A DNA stretch of 64,000 bases from Lachnospiraceae bacterium (GTDB lineage Bacteria > Bacillota > Clostridia > Lachnospirales > Lachnospiraceae), in NCBI GenBank assembly GCA_017518735.1, contig JAFWTY010000007.1:1-64000 (forward strand). Reading direction: 5' to 3'. The first letter of the stretch is position 1. Each line of letters starts with the position of its first letter. The notes below the pieces were generated by a model. It was not told where the DNA came from and made no database searches. It saw nothing but the letters and a program-made list of their open reading frames with translations. Shown here piece after piece: positions 1-10,100 of the stretch. A program made the translations under genes and the position numbers.

Positions 1-1
1 A

Positions 2-223
2 ACGGCTGTGGCAGAGGCTTCCGGAGATTTTGCCTTATCGTATGAGATCATGAAATATCTGGATGACCATCCCGGTGTTACGCTGAAATACACATTGACC
101 TACAAGGGAGAGGAGCATCTGATTGTCATTCCCGGCGGCGGAAAATGCGCCGATCCCGGGATTCCCTGGTACGGTCCGGAATATCTGATCGGAAAGTTCC
201 CTGCAACGGTGGAGTACGAATAA
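2..223 (+). CDS. C-terminal fragment of a probable surface protein
   Basis: The reading frame is already open at the window edge, so only about the last 73 residues are visible and the true start lies upstream. The GTG at position 8 has no ribosome site and is probably internal. The fragment contains GDFALSYEIMKYLDDHPGV, then a short strand-rich stretch and an IPGGGK motif. I associate this pattern with the C-termini of repeat-containing extracellular proteins of Lachnospiraceae, but this is from memory and no domain can be assigned. A rho-independent terminator follows 20 bp after the stop, so this is the last gene of its transcript. Confidence 0.5.
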   Translation, partial: TAVAEASGDFALSYEIMKYLDDHPGVTLKYTLTYKGEEHLIVIPGGGKCADPGIPWYGPEYLIGKFPATVEYE

Positions 224-243
224 AAACATAAAAATAACCACGT

Positions 244-285
244 CCCCGCAAACTGCTTATCAACAGGATTTGCGGGGTTTTTTTT
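244..285 (+). terminator. Rho-independent terminator
   Basis: A 9-bp perfect stem (CCCCGCAAA with TTTGCGGGG) around a 16-nt loop is followed by eight T residues. It ends the transcript of the preceding surface-protein fragment and isolates the TetR operon. Confidence 0.9.
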
Positions 286-322
286 GCCTTTTTTGACCGC
301 ATTTTGACCGCAGCATTTTCAT

Positions 323-351
323 TTGACAGGTGACCCATCGTTCACTATAAT
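323..351 (+). promoter_or_regulatory. Consensus sigma-A promoter of the TetR/ABC operon
   Basis: TTGACA at 323-328 and TATAAT at 346-351 are both perfect consensus hexamers and are separated by exactly 17 bp. The promoter drives the TetR gene and the three ABC genes. Its strength implies that repression is the main control. Confidence 0.85.
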
Positions 352-370
352 ATAGGTGAACGAGAGGTCA
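331..370. promoter_or_regulatory. Palindromic operator overlapping the promoter
   Basis: The arm at 331-345 (TGACCCATCGTTCAC) matches the reverse complement of the arm at 356-370 (GTGAACGAGAGGTCA) at 13 of 15 positions. The dyad brackets the -10 box and fills the spacer, which is the expected place for autorepression by the adjacent TetR protein. That this TetR protein binds here is inferred from position. Confidence 0.75.
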
Positions 371-392
371 CTTGTTGCATGTGGAGGTTATT

Positions 393-989
393 ATGGCAAA
401 CGACACAAAAGAGAGGATACTGGATGCGGCGCTGGAGATGTTTTCACAAAACGGTTATGCGGGAACAAGCATCCGTGAACTGAGCGCATCACTTGGACTT
501 GTCAAGTCCGGGGTCTATAAACACTATGAGAGCAAGGAAGCTATATGGAATGCGCTGCTGGATAAGATGATCGCCTATTACGGAGAGCGTTTCGGTTCAC
601 CTGAACACTTGCCGCCTGTGCCGGATACTCTGGAAGGACTTGCCACAATGACGATGCAGATGGTGAATTTCACTGTTCATGATGAAAAGATCATCATGAC
701 GCGCAAGGTGCTGACACTTGAGCAGTACCGGGATGACCGCGCCAGAGATCTGGCCACAAAGCATTTTCTTACAGGTCTTACAGACATGTTCACGCAGATT
801 TTCTCGGGTATGATGGAAAAGGGCCTGCTCCGGCAGGACGATCCGGCTATGCTCGCTTTTGCCTACACAGCTCCAATCTCGTCCCTGATCCATCTCTGCG
901 ACAGGGAACCGGAAAAGACCGGGGAAGCAATGACACAGATTGAGGCGTTCGTTCGCCATTTTATTGCGACATATAAGAGTACGAAATGA
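393..989 (+). CDS. TetR/AcrR family transcriptional regulator
   Basis: This 198-residue protein has a typical TetR N-terminal helix-turn-helix: TKERILDAALEMFSQNGY, then TSIRELSASLGLVKSGVYKHY, ending in the YxHF-like YKHYESKEAIW. The remainder is an all-helical ligand-binding and dimerisation domain. I chose the ATG at 393 because GGAGG lies 5 nt upstream; the TTG at 372 would sit right behind the operator. The stop overlaps the first permease gene (ATGA), so gene and target share one transcript. It probably represses its own operon through the dyad at 331-370 and is released by a substrate of the exporter. The ligand cannot be told from sequence. Confidence 0.9.
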   Translation: MANDTKERILDAALEMFSQNGYAGTSIRELSASLGLVKSGVYKHYESKEAIWNALLDKMIAYYGERFGSPEHLPPVPDTLEGLATMTMQMVNFTVHDEKIIMTRKVLTLEQYRDDRARDLATKHFLTGLTDMFTQIFSGMMEKGLLRQDDPAMLAFAYTAPISSLIHLCDREPEKTGEAMTQIEAFVRHFIATYKSTK

Positions 990-1777
990 CAAAGTATTTG
1001 TATATCATCAAAACACAAATTATCAAGAGCCTGACATACGAATTTAACGTATACGGAAATATTATTATGCAGACCATTATCATGATCACGTCTGCCTATT
1101 TCTGGAAGGCTCTTTATAAGAACCAGTCCGCGGTAAGCGGAGTGGACGAGGAGAGTATGCTCACCTATATCATCATCTCTTCCGCGCTGTCGGTTCTGAT
1201 GTTCACGAACGTGGAACGGCGAATCGAGCAGAGTGTCGAAAAAGGCTCCGTTGCCACGGATATGATGAAGCCCGTGAGTCTTTTTGGCGTGTATTTTGCG
1301 GAGGACATCGGCAGTATCATTGCTCTTATTTTCCAAAATATGCTCCCGATTCTGCTCATCGGTACGCTGATGATTAAAATCCCCGCAATGGCAGATATCC
1401 GTGATTTGCCGCTTTTTATTCTGTCCGTGATTCTGTCGTTTCTGATTAACTGGCTCATTGCCGCACTCTTTGGAATGCTGGCTTTTACGGCGGTTAATAT
1501 CGATGCACTGATTCAGGTCAAGAAACATCTGCTCAGGCTTCTTTCCGGAAGCATCATTCCCATCTGGTTTTTCCCGGACGCCGTAGCGAACGTGTTAAAG
1601 GCGCTTCCGTTTGTTTATATTTATCAGTTGCCGCTTTCCATCTACATCGGAAAGGGTGACCGGGCAGAGCAGATTGCCCAGATGCAGATTCAGTTTCTGT
1701 GGCTGGTTGTGCTGTTTGCGATTTTCTTTGCGGTACAGCACCGTGTCACCAGAAAAGTAATGGTACAGGGAGGTTAG
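986..1777 (+). CDS. ABC-2 type permease, first subunit (COG4587/COG3694-like)
   Basis: A 263-residue integral membrane protein with about six hydrophobic segments and few charged loops, of the ABC-2 export type. It starts with a four-base ATGA overlap with the TetR gene and ends 2 bp before the second permease, which implies translational coupling. The set of two unequal permeases plus a long ATPase is the arrangement known as the uncharacterised COG4587/COG3694/COG4586 exporter. It has no substrate-binding protein, so export is more likely than uptake. The substrate is unknown; a toxic amphiphile or antibiotic would fit a TetR-controlled exporter. Confidence 0.85.
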   Translation: MTKYLYIIKTQIIKSLTYEFNVYGNIIMQTIIMITSAYFWKALYKNQSAVSGVDEESMLTYIIISSALSVLMFTNVERRIEQSVEKGSVATDMMKPVSLFGVYFAEDIGSIIALIFQNMLPILLIGTLMIKIPAMADIRDLPLFILSVILSFLINWLIAALFGMLAFTAVNIDALIQVKKHLLRLLSGSIIPIWFFPDAVANVLKALPFVYIYQLPLSIYIGKGDRAEQIAQMQIQFLWLVVLFAIFFAVQHRVTRKVMVQGG

Positions 1778-1779
1778 AG

Positions 1780-2604
1780 ATGATAAAAGCATTTCGCGAA
1801 CTCGGCCATTATCTGGATGTAACGTTTTACGTCATTAAAATGGCCCTTATGACCATAATCGAATATCCTGCCAACATTGCCGGATGGCTGATTTCAAATC
1901 CGCTTCAGTTCATCATGGGCTTTGCCATTATCAAGTTTGTGGTGGAGGCGTTCGGAGAAGTCGGCGGTTGGAACTACGGACAACTGGCCTTTCTATACGG
2001 GCTTTCGGTAATCTCCCATGCCCTTTCGATGATCTTTTTCGTGCAGGGATGGTTCATGGGATGGTTTGTAATCGAGGGAGAGTTTGATCGGTATCTGACA
2101 AGACCGCTCGGAGTTTTGTACCAGTTCTTTTTTACGAATATCAACATCTTCGGAATTACGGATTTAATCCCAGGCATTCTGGTCTTTGTATACGGCTGTA
2201 TCAAATGTTCGGTGTCGGTTACGCCGCTTTTCCTTCTTCAGGTAATCGTGACGTTAATCGGAGCCACACTGATTCGCGGAGGAATCTATATTCTCCTCGG
2301 AAGCACCTCGTTTCATACAAGAAGCGCCACGGACTTTGGTCAGTACACGCAGGAAATCATGGATAAGACCACGATGTATCCCATCTCCATGTATCCCGAG
2401 AGCCTGCAGTTTATTTTAACGTATCTGATTCCAATCGGCTGGGTTTCGTTCTATCCGGTATCGAGCATGCTTGGAATCGAAAACCATATGTATAACGGTC
2501 TGTTGCTTCCGTTTGTGACGCTGCTTGCCGGAATCGTGATGATGTGTCTGGCGGGAGGCTATTTTACACTGGGACTGAAGAAATACGAAAGTGCGGGAAA
2601 CTAA
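1780..2604 (+). CDS. ABC-2 type permease, second subunit
   Basis: A 274-residue membrane protein with about six hydrophobic segments. It carries the stretch FDRYLTRPLGVLYQFF, where the arginine-proline pair in the first cytoplasmic loop is typical of COG3694-type permeases. The ATG at 1780 is preceded by GGGAGG and lies just behind the stop of the first permease. The longer frame back to 1699 lies inside the upstream gene and is not needed. Its stop lies 1 bp before the ATPase start. It should pair with the first permease to form the membrane channel of the exporter. Confidence 0.85.
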   Translation: MIKAFRELGHYLDVTFYVIKMALMTIIEYPANIAGWLISNPLQFIMGFAIIKFVVEAFGEVGGWNYGQLAFLYGLSVISHALSMIFFVQGWFMGWFVIEGEFDRYLTRPLGVLYQFFFTNINIFGITDLIPGILVFVYGCIKCSVSVTPLFLLQVIVTLIGATLIRGGIYILLGSTSFHTRSATDFGQYTQEIMDKTTMYPISMYPESLQFILTYLIPIGWVSFYPVSSMLGIENHMYNGLLLPFVTLLAGIVMMCLAGGYFTLGLKKYESAGN

Positions 2605-2605
2605 A

Positions 2606-3571
2606 ATGATAGAAGTAAAGAATTTGTGCAAGGATTATAAAGTAAAACACAAGGAACCCGGTTTGAAGGGAGCCGTGAAGGGGCTTTTCAAACCCGGCTT
2701 TGAGACCGTTCATGCCGTAAACGATTTATCCTTCCGCATCGGAGAGGGCGAGATTGTCGGTTTCATCGGACCGAACGGTGCGGGAAAGAGTACGACAATT
2801 AAAATGATGTCGGGTATTTTGACGCCTACAAAGGGAAGCGTATTAATTAACGGAGAGGACATTACGAAACACCGGAAAGCCGTGGTTCGAAACATCGGCG
2901 TGGTGTTTGGTCAGAGAACCCAGTTAAACTGGGATCTTCGTCTCGGAGAGAGTTTTGAACTGTTAAAACACATCTATCAGATCAAACAGGACGAGTATGA
3001 CAAAACCCTGGATGAACTGGATGCCATTCTCGGCATCAAGGAGCTTATGGGTAAACCCGTCCGTCAGATGTCTCTCGGACAGCGCGTTAAAGGGGATTTG
3101 GTAGCATCGATGCTGCATTCTCCGAAGGTGTTGTTTTTGGACGAACCCACCATCGGTCTGGATGTCTCTTCCAAATATGCATTGCGCAAATTTATCAGGG
3201 AAATCAACGAACTTCGCAAGACGACGGTCATTCTGACTACGCATGATTTAGGAGACATTCAGGAACTGTGTGAGAGAATTATCATCATCAATCATGGCGT
3301 CATGATGGAAGACGGAAATCTTTCCCAGATTGTGGACCGGATTGCTCCTTATAAAACGCTGGTTGTGGAATTTTACGATGAAGAGGCCCCCAAGCATGAA
3401 AAATGCGAAATGACGGAGCATGAAGGAAATATCGCGAAATACAAGTTTATGAAAAAAGATACCACGGCGGCGGAGATTATTGCGGATCTGTCCACGGTAA
3501 AAACCATCAAAGACGTTTCCATAGAAGAAGCCGGAATTGATGATATTATCAGAGTCGCTTACGGAAGCTGA
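2606..3571 (+). CDS. ABC transporter ATP-binding protein (COG4586-like)
   Basis: A 321-residue ATPase that should energise the two preceding permeases. Visible motifs are Walker A GPNGAGKST, a signature-like MSLGQRVKGDL (LGQR in place of LSGGQ), Walker B VLFLDEPTIGLD and an H-loop TTHD. The N-terminal extension before Walker A, with YKVKHKEPGLKGAVKGLFK, is a known trait of COG4586 ATPases. The C-terminal 80 residues form an accessory domain. The ATG at 2606 is 1 bp after the permease stop; a GTG at 2591 would extend it into the permease and is less likely. Confidence 0.9.
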   Translation: MIEVKNLCKDYKVKHKEPGLKGAVKGLFKPGFETVHAVNDLSFRIGEGEIVGFIGPNGAGKSTTIKMMSGILTPTKGSVLINGEDITKHRKAVVRNIGVVFGQRTQLNWDLRLGESFELLKHIYQIKQDEYDKTLDELDAILGIKELMGKPVRQMSLGQRVKGDLVASMLHSPKVLFLDEPTIGLDVSSKYALRKFIREINELRKTTVILTTHDLGDIQELCERIIIINHGVMMEDGNLSQIVDRIAPYKTLVVEFYDEEAPKHEKCEMTEHEGNIAKYKFMKKDTTAAEIIADLSTVKTIKDVSIEEAGIDDIIRVAYGS

Positions 3572-3646
3572 TAAAGAGGCGAATCCAAGAATGATCTGGA
3601 AGCCAGAACTTTCGTAAAAAAGGACGTAAACGGCTATCCCTGCGAT

Positions 3647-4006
3647 TTGACCCTGGACGGCGTTACCTATTATGTTTATGTGGTTCAGGATCTGCACAAA
3701 GCATTTTACCAGCTGGACGGATTGTGGACTGCCAATTACGATACGCCGGAAGAGTGTATGGAAGCCTGCAGGGCAATCAATGACGTATTTATGCGCAATT
3801 ACCGCAGGTACGGATTCTGGCGGTTTTTAAGGCAGTTGACTATTTTTAATCTGGATCTGATACTGGGTATTTCCCTCGGTGTTTTGGCAGTTACGATGTT
3901 TTTGGATGTAATTCATATCGGAATTAAGATTGCCCTGGCAATCCTCTGTGTTGATGCATGTTTCAAACTTGCCACGGTAATGGGATATGAGATTCAAAAT
4001 AAATAA
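3647..4006 (+). CDS. Small membrane protein with an unclear or damaged 5' end
   Basis: A 119-residue product if translation begins at TTG 3647, but no ribosome site lies there. The same frame is open back to 3575 and reads like real protein (NDLEARTFVKKDVNGYPCD) without any ATG, GTG or TTG. An ATG at 3591 lies behind AAAGAGG but is in another frame that stops after eight codons, which suggests a small frameshift near the start. The C-terminal half has two hydrophobic helices (FNLDLILGISLGVLAVTMF and IALAILCVDACFKLATVMG). Function is unknown. It may be the last gene of the ABC operon, although it begins after a short gap. Confidence 0.5.
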   Translation: MTLDGVTYYVYVVQDLHKAFYQLDGLWTANYDTPEECMEACRAINDVFMRNYRRYGFWRFLRQLTIFNLDLILGISLGVLAVTMFLDVIHIGIKIALAILCVDACFKLATVMGYEIQNK

Positions 4007-4014
4007 AAAATCTG

Positions 4015-4046
4015 TTGGATATTTGTTGGACAGCGTGGGATATATT
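4015..4046 (+). promoter_or_regulatory. Shared tandem-repeat promoter box, copy 1
   Basis: TTGGAT (4015-4020), 5 nt, TTGGAC (4026-4031), 9 nt, then a TATATT -10 box (4041-4046). Four more promoters in this window have the same layout and spacing. The expected transcript starts about 70 nt before the 2143-residue gene. Confidence 0.7.
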
Positions 4047-4123
4047 CAGTTTCATAATACGGAAAAACGGTCAGAAAACCGCTAAAACAGAAATGGAATC
4101 CAATCGAAAAGAGAGGGCTTAAA

Positions 4124-7100
4124 ATGGACGGAAATAATTTAAACATTCAGAACAACGCACAAAACAATATTCCCGTATACGAAGGAGATCTTGCTCCGTT
4201 AAAAAATGCGGAACCGTTTTACTTCGCCAAGGGAAAGTTATCCGAACGTCTGAATCAGAAATTCAGCCATTTGGAGTCGAATAAGCAGTACGGAATTTTA
4301 ATCTGGGGCGTCGGAGAAAAAATCGTGAATCACCCGGATTTTCCCAATACCGTTTCCACGAGTGCACCGAATCGTGTGTATGCACTGTTCTGCCTGTGGG
4401 CCATGGCAGAAAAGAATATGTCCGTGGAAGAAGTTACACGGTTTACGCAGGGACCGGTTCTGGATCAGAACGGTGAAGTAACGAATCAGGAGCATCTTAA
4501 GAATATGGAAACCCTGCGAAATGAGTTCGTGGATTTCTGTAATAAAAATGCCATGATGGCTCCGAAAGGCGGAGAAACAAAGGCAGAGAAGGAAAGCCGT
4601 CTGAAGAACTGGGCGGTAGTTTTCAAAAAATCCCTTGCCAAAGTCAAAGAGTTTAAGGTTCCCGATATCGATTATTTGGACATGGAACAGGCAAAACCGC
4701 ATCTGGATACATTTGCTATGCTGAATAATCTGGTGGTAAATGCCGTTCAGGAATCGGACCGGATGATGGATTCCTTAGGAAACGGGATCACCGATTTTGC
4801 CGCTGCCGACGGTGAAAAAGAATTCTGGGAAATGAAGCATTCCTGGTATTGTTTCCAGGAAATGATCGGTAATCTTGCTTTTAAGACGGTTTCTTCATCC
4901 GATGTAAATAATAAAGACATCTTTAGCCGTACGGGACATATGAACAGCATGACCTTTGCCGGTGAATATTTAACTCCTTTCAAAGGGAAGCCGGTGAAAG
5001 AATTACTGGATGATTTCGAAAAGAAACAGCCATTAATAAGCACCTGTTTTGCGGAAATCAATAATGATATCCAGAAAAATGTTCCGGGAAACATTGAACC
5101 GAAACTGGCGATATCCGCGCTTCTTGGAAGCAATCGTGAGATTTACCTGGATACATATAAAAAGAACTACGCCAAAAATCTGAACGTAGCAAGCAAACTG
5201 CTTTCCGAACGTCTGGATACGAATGCCTTAAGTTTCTTAAGAACGATTATGGAACCGGGGCTTTCGAAGGTGTTAAAAGAGGCCGGTGATGATGCTGCTT
5301 CGATGAAGGCTCTGAACGACAGAGATATATTGGTTTACAGGACTGTTTCCTCCAATGTAAAACATTTCGTTAACGTGGCTGTAAAGAGCCTTGTTAATAA
5401 CGGTAATTATGAGACAGTGCTGCATAATCTTGATGAACAGAGAAGTGATTTATTCTTGATTGACGGAAAGAAACCTTCCGAACTCTGGTCAGAGAAATAC
5501 AATGATCTTACCGCTGACGAAAAAGAGCAGATGTTCCGCCTGGAGATTGCGAAGGCTATCGCAACCGGCTCTTACAATGTGCAGATCCGTCATTTTGAAT
5601 TTGATATCAACGGAAACATGAAAGAAACTGCACCGAGAGATCTTTCCATGGGTAGGGAAAAGACGCAGAGAACCGCCGAAGCACTTGCATCTTATGCACC
5701 GGTCAGGGATGATATGCTTTCTGCTCTGAAGGATATGAAGGCTTCCTTGCTTAAGACACAGAAGTCTGCTGCAAAGAATTTCGGAGGCAGAGAGGAAGAA
5801 GGAAGCGTCGAGTACAGGAATTATACGAAAGCCTTGCAGAATGTAATCGATGTGCTCGAACAGGATGCCAAGGGAGCAGATGTTTCACCGGATGAAATCC
5901 GTAACCGCTTATCGGCACTCGAGCGTGTGGCGGCCAAATATCATGAAACCCACAAAAATCCCAAATCCGACGACGGAATTTTAAGAAGAGATTTATCCAT
6001 CAAAGCCAAAACCGGTCTTGTCGAGACGTTTGACAGTATACGTGCGGGACTGCAAAGTAATCTCTTAGTCGGCCTGAGTAAATCCGTAACTGCAAGAAAT
6101 GCAAGTTATTCGACTTTGATCAAGCATTTCAACGACAAGAATATCAAAGAAACTTACGGTTATGGGGATTTAAAGGATCCTTCCAATACGGAATCCTATG
6201 TAAAAGCAGAGCTTGCGGGAAAACTGAATGCGCTGAATGCATCGCAGGATCCCAATAAGAAGTATACCCCGGAAGAAGAACAGGCAAGAAAATACCTGTT
6301 TGGTTATTTTGATATACTCATTAATCCGGATCCGGCTCTTCCGAAGCCGGAATATTCTGTGGAAGCACTCCGCCTGATTGAACATTTTGACGACAAGGTA
6401 AAAGAACTTGCGGCGAATCCTGTTTTCCAGAAATATATGACGGAGAATCCGGAGAAGTGCGTCCGTGATTTTGTAAATGTCGAAAAACGTGCCGAAGAGC
6501 TTCACGCGGACTATAACCGACAGATTTATAATGCCATGAAGTCATTCGGAAGCGGATCGAAATTTGTTACCATGCTTCCGAAAAATTCAGAAGTTTCCCC
6601 GGAAGATACCCTGCGCTCCGTTTCAAATCAGGAGCAGCCGGAAGTTGCCATGATTCAGTACTATAAAAATCTCGGCAAACTGGTCGTTCTCGATGCTTTG
6701 AACAAGGAAACCGAAGTGTCAAAGCAGATGCGCGAAGAGATTGCAATGAACCCGAAACGCTTTGACGAGATGATTCTTAAGGCTTCCCAATACTTTAAGA
6801 GTGTGCATGCTCTGGAAGGCAAAAATATCAACAAGATGTCGGAACGGTTCATGGAAAGCAAATTTACGAAGGATTTCGTAAAGCATTTCTCCGCGGAAGA
6901 AGTCAGAGCGCGCAAAGAAAGAGAAGAACAGTACAAGAGTGAACTGGATGCAACGGAAAAATCACTGGCAGTATTGTTCTCCGAAGATGAAGATATCGAA
7001 TTAAGCAAGGAGGATTATACCCGTTTCGACGAAAAAGCGCATTATTCCGATGCATACTACGTTACGGAGGAATTTTCCGATCTCGGCAGAATGCTTTGGG

Positions 7101-10100
7101 ACATACCGCCTGTATCCTATAAGGAAGACAGACTGATAAAAACCACTTCTCCGGACGGAAAAGAAGTGGAGGTAACATTAAAGGATGTACCGGTCATTGA
7201 AAAGCTGAATATAAATGAAGTGCTTAAAGACGGTAAGATTTCTCCGACACGTCACCCGACGCAGCAGGCAATTTTCGTCTTCTGGACGATAGCAAAGAAG
7301 GGTCTCGGAATCAATGACGCATTCAAAATATGCGGCACAAAACCCGAATATGACAATGAAGGAAATCTTAAGAATAAAGAAGCCTATGAACTTTCCCAAG
7401 AATTCCGTAAAGAGTTTCTGATCTTTGTAAGGCAGAACGGTACGGGCAGGGCGGACGCGCGGAAAGAGGCGGTGGAGCAAAGTGTTAAGAACTGGGCGGA
7501 TGTTTACAAGGCAGGAACACAGGCTGTCATGAATTCCGCGTTCCCGGAAGGTAATTACAGAAACCAGGAAGACCTGGTTAAGAATATGCCTGCTCTTCAT
7601 CAGTTAATCCGCCTTTGCATTGATGTTGACCAGGAATTCGACAGTATTTTCGGAGTCAACAACAAAGTCAACGCCAGAAAAATAGCGCAGAAGCACTTGG
7701 GCGGCGAGAAGGCCTTCAACGAATTAAAGAACAGCTGGTGGGCACTTTCCGGTGCGATTGACGATTTTAACAACGGATACGGATTCATGTCACCCGATAA
7801 TGTTGCACCGGATCGTTTCGTTGATCATAGTCTGTCCACATTAAGAAACGGTCTTTTGAATCGTGCGATTTCCAGAAGCGTGGCGAAGGAGATTATGAAC
7901 GGTTATAACGGAAAGACGCTTGGAGAGATTTCGAAGGAGAAAGGGGTTAAAGCCCTGTATCAGAAAGCGTTTGTAGCCAATATCTCTTCTGTCAGTGATG
8001 AATATGTAAATTCTCACCCGGAACTTACGAATGAAGCCGTGAAATATCTGCTCGGCAAGAAGGGAACTTTTGAGCAGGATATCAAACCCATTATCGACCG
8101 GGCAATGGCCGAGGCAAAGGAACAGATCTATACCGATCAGATTGGCAAGGCCAATTCGTTTAAGGATAACCTGAAATTTGAGAATGAGGCAGTAAAGAAA
8201 CTCGCAGCGGTTCCGGACGGAGATCTGGAGGCCATGAAAAAGTTCATGGAAGAGAATGTCGCCGTAAAGGATTCTTCCCGGAAAGATGTGATTTTAAGCG
8301 GGGCAGACCATATTGCAGCCTATATCAGTGATGCCACTTCAGGACTTTTCAATACCGATAAGCTGACAATTTGTTCCATTCTCGGCATTAACGCTTCGGA
8401 TACCATACGTATTGACGGAAAGAGCCCGCAGGAAATCTGGGGAGAAAAATATGCTTCCATTACCGATCCGGATTTAAAAGAAGAGTATCTCCGTGCGGAA
8501 ATTCTGAAAGAAATGGTTTTGGGACGTCATACGATTGAGATGCGTAACTTCATGCTGCAGGGCGAAGAACTCGTGGAGGCACCCAGGCAGTTAATCCGTC
8601 CGGCCAACGAGAAACTGACGGAACTTTGTGACGCGGTACATGTTTACGAAGCAGGCCGTGAGGATATCCTTCGTGAACTGAATACCTTAAAGAGCAGATT
8701 TGCGGTAACGCAGCTGAATCCGGATGCGAATTTTACGACCGGCGCGCCGAAGGAAGGAAATACAGAAGAGTACAAGGAACTTACCAAATATTTAAACAAC
8801 TTAATTCAGATTCTTTCCGACGAAAAGGAGAATGTATGTGACAAAAAGACCATTTTAGAGCAGTTTGACAATTTCCTTGAAGCAGCACAGGAATATGAAA
8901 AGACCCATACCGGACTCTTTGTCGGAAGATGGGGCACGCATGCAAAAGAGAGAGTGGGCATTTCCAAGGACTGCCAGAAGATTGCTCCGGATTTGAAGGA
9001 AAAATATCTGCGGTTAAGAAACGGGTTTGACAGCAGCTTATCAAGCACCAACAATACCAACTTCAGGGATGGATCCTATAACAGGATAGTTGCCAGCGTG
9101 AATAGCATGGAAGAGGCATATCCTTTCTTAGAAGCAAAGGAAGAGGGCTATTACAAACAGAAGTATTTTGAGCAGGAAATGGCCCGTGAAATCGATCTTC
9201 TTATGAACAAGCCGGTTCCCGAAGGACCTCTGCCGGAAGAGAATTACCGGATGGCAAGAGAGTACTTAATCTATAAGTACATGCAGAAGGCGCAGGACGG
9301 ACTTGCAAATGCCGAAGACATCAGGTTCATACGCGAAGCGGATGGCAGAATCAACGAACTGGCCGGTGACAAGGTATTCCAGGCATGGGCAAAGACGAAT
9401 AAAGCCGGCTGCTTTACCGGTTACGAAGAAATCGAAAAAATCAATTCCAGGGGAGATGCTTTTGCCACTTATCAGGAATCGAAACTGTTCTTCTTCCAGC
9501 GTGAAGAAAGACTTCAAAAAGATCATGGTTCCCTTTATGCATATGTGGCCGGATTAAGCGAAGCCAATGCCACCGGATTAAATGAAGCGGATTTGGGCCG
9601 TCGTGCGGATAACAATCTGTTGGGAATTTTACGCAGTAACAATGCAGAAAATAAGGAAGGCATTTATGACAGACTCGCCGAAGTCATTCTGTGTCAGGCT
9701 ACGGGAGATAACAGAGCGGCGTATATTCCCTTGATTCATTGCTACCGGATCGGTGTTTTTGAGGAGAATCACGAAAGAGAAGAACTCCTTAAGCAGTACA
9801 AAGAAGGTATCAAGGAAATGCTGAAGGAGAAATATCCTGACCTGCTTAATTTAAGCGAACAGAATCCGAAGGCATTGGAAGAGTTCAAGCAGAAGATTGA
9901 AAACGGAGAATTCTTTCTTAATAATACCGATGCAATCATCGATAAAGTAACGGGCGTGATGGCAAACGGATTTGTACATAAGAAGAATGCACCGGAAGCA
10001 GGACGGGATAACGCTCAGATTGAGCAGGAAGTGTTAAATGAAAAAGCTCCCCAGGCAGCACCTGCCGCACCGAAGGAGCCCGAAATCGATCCGGCTGTTA

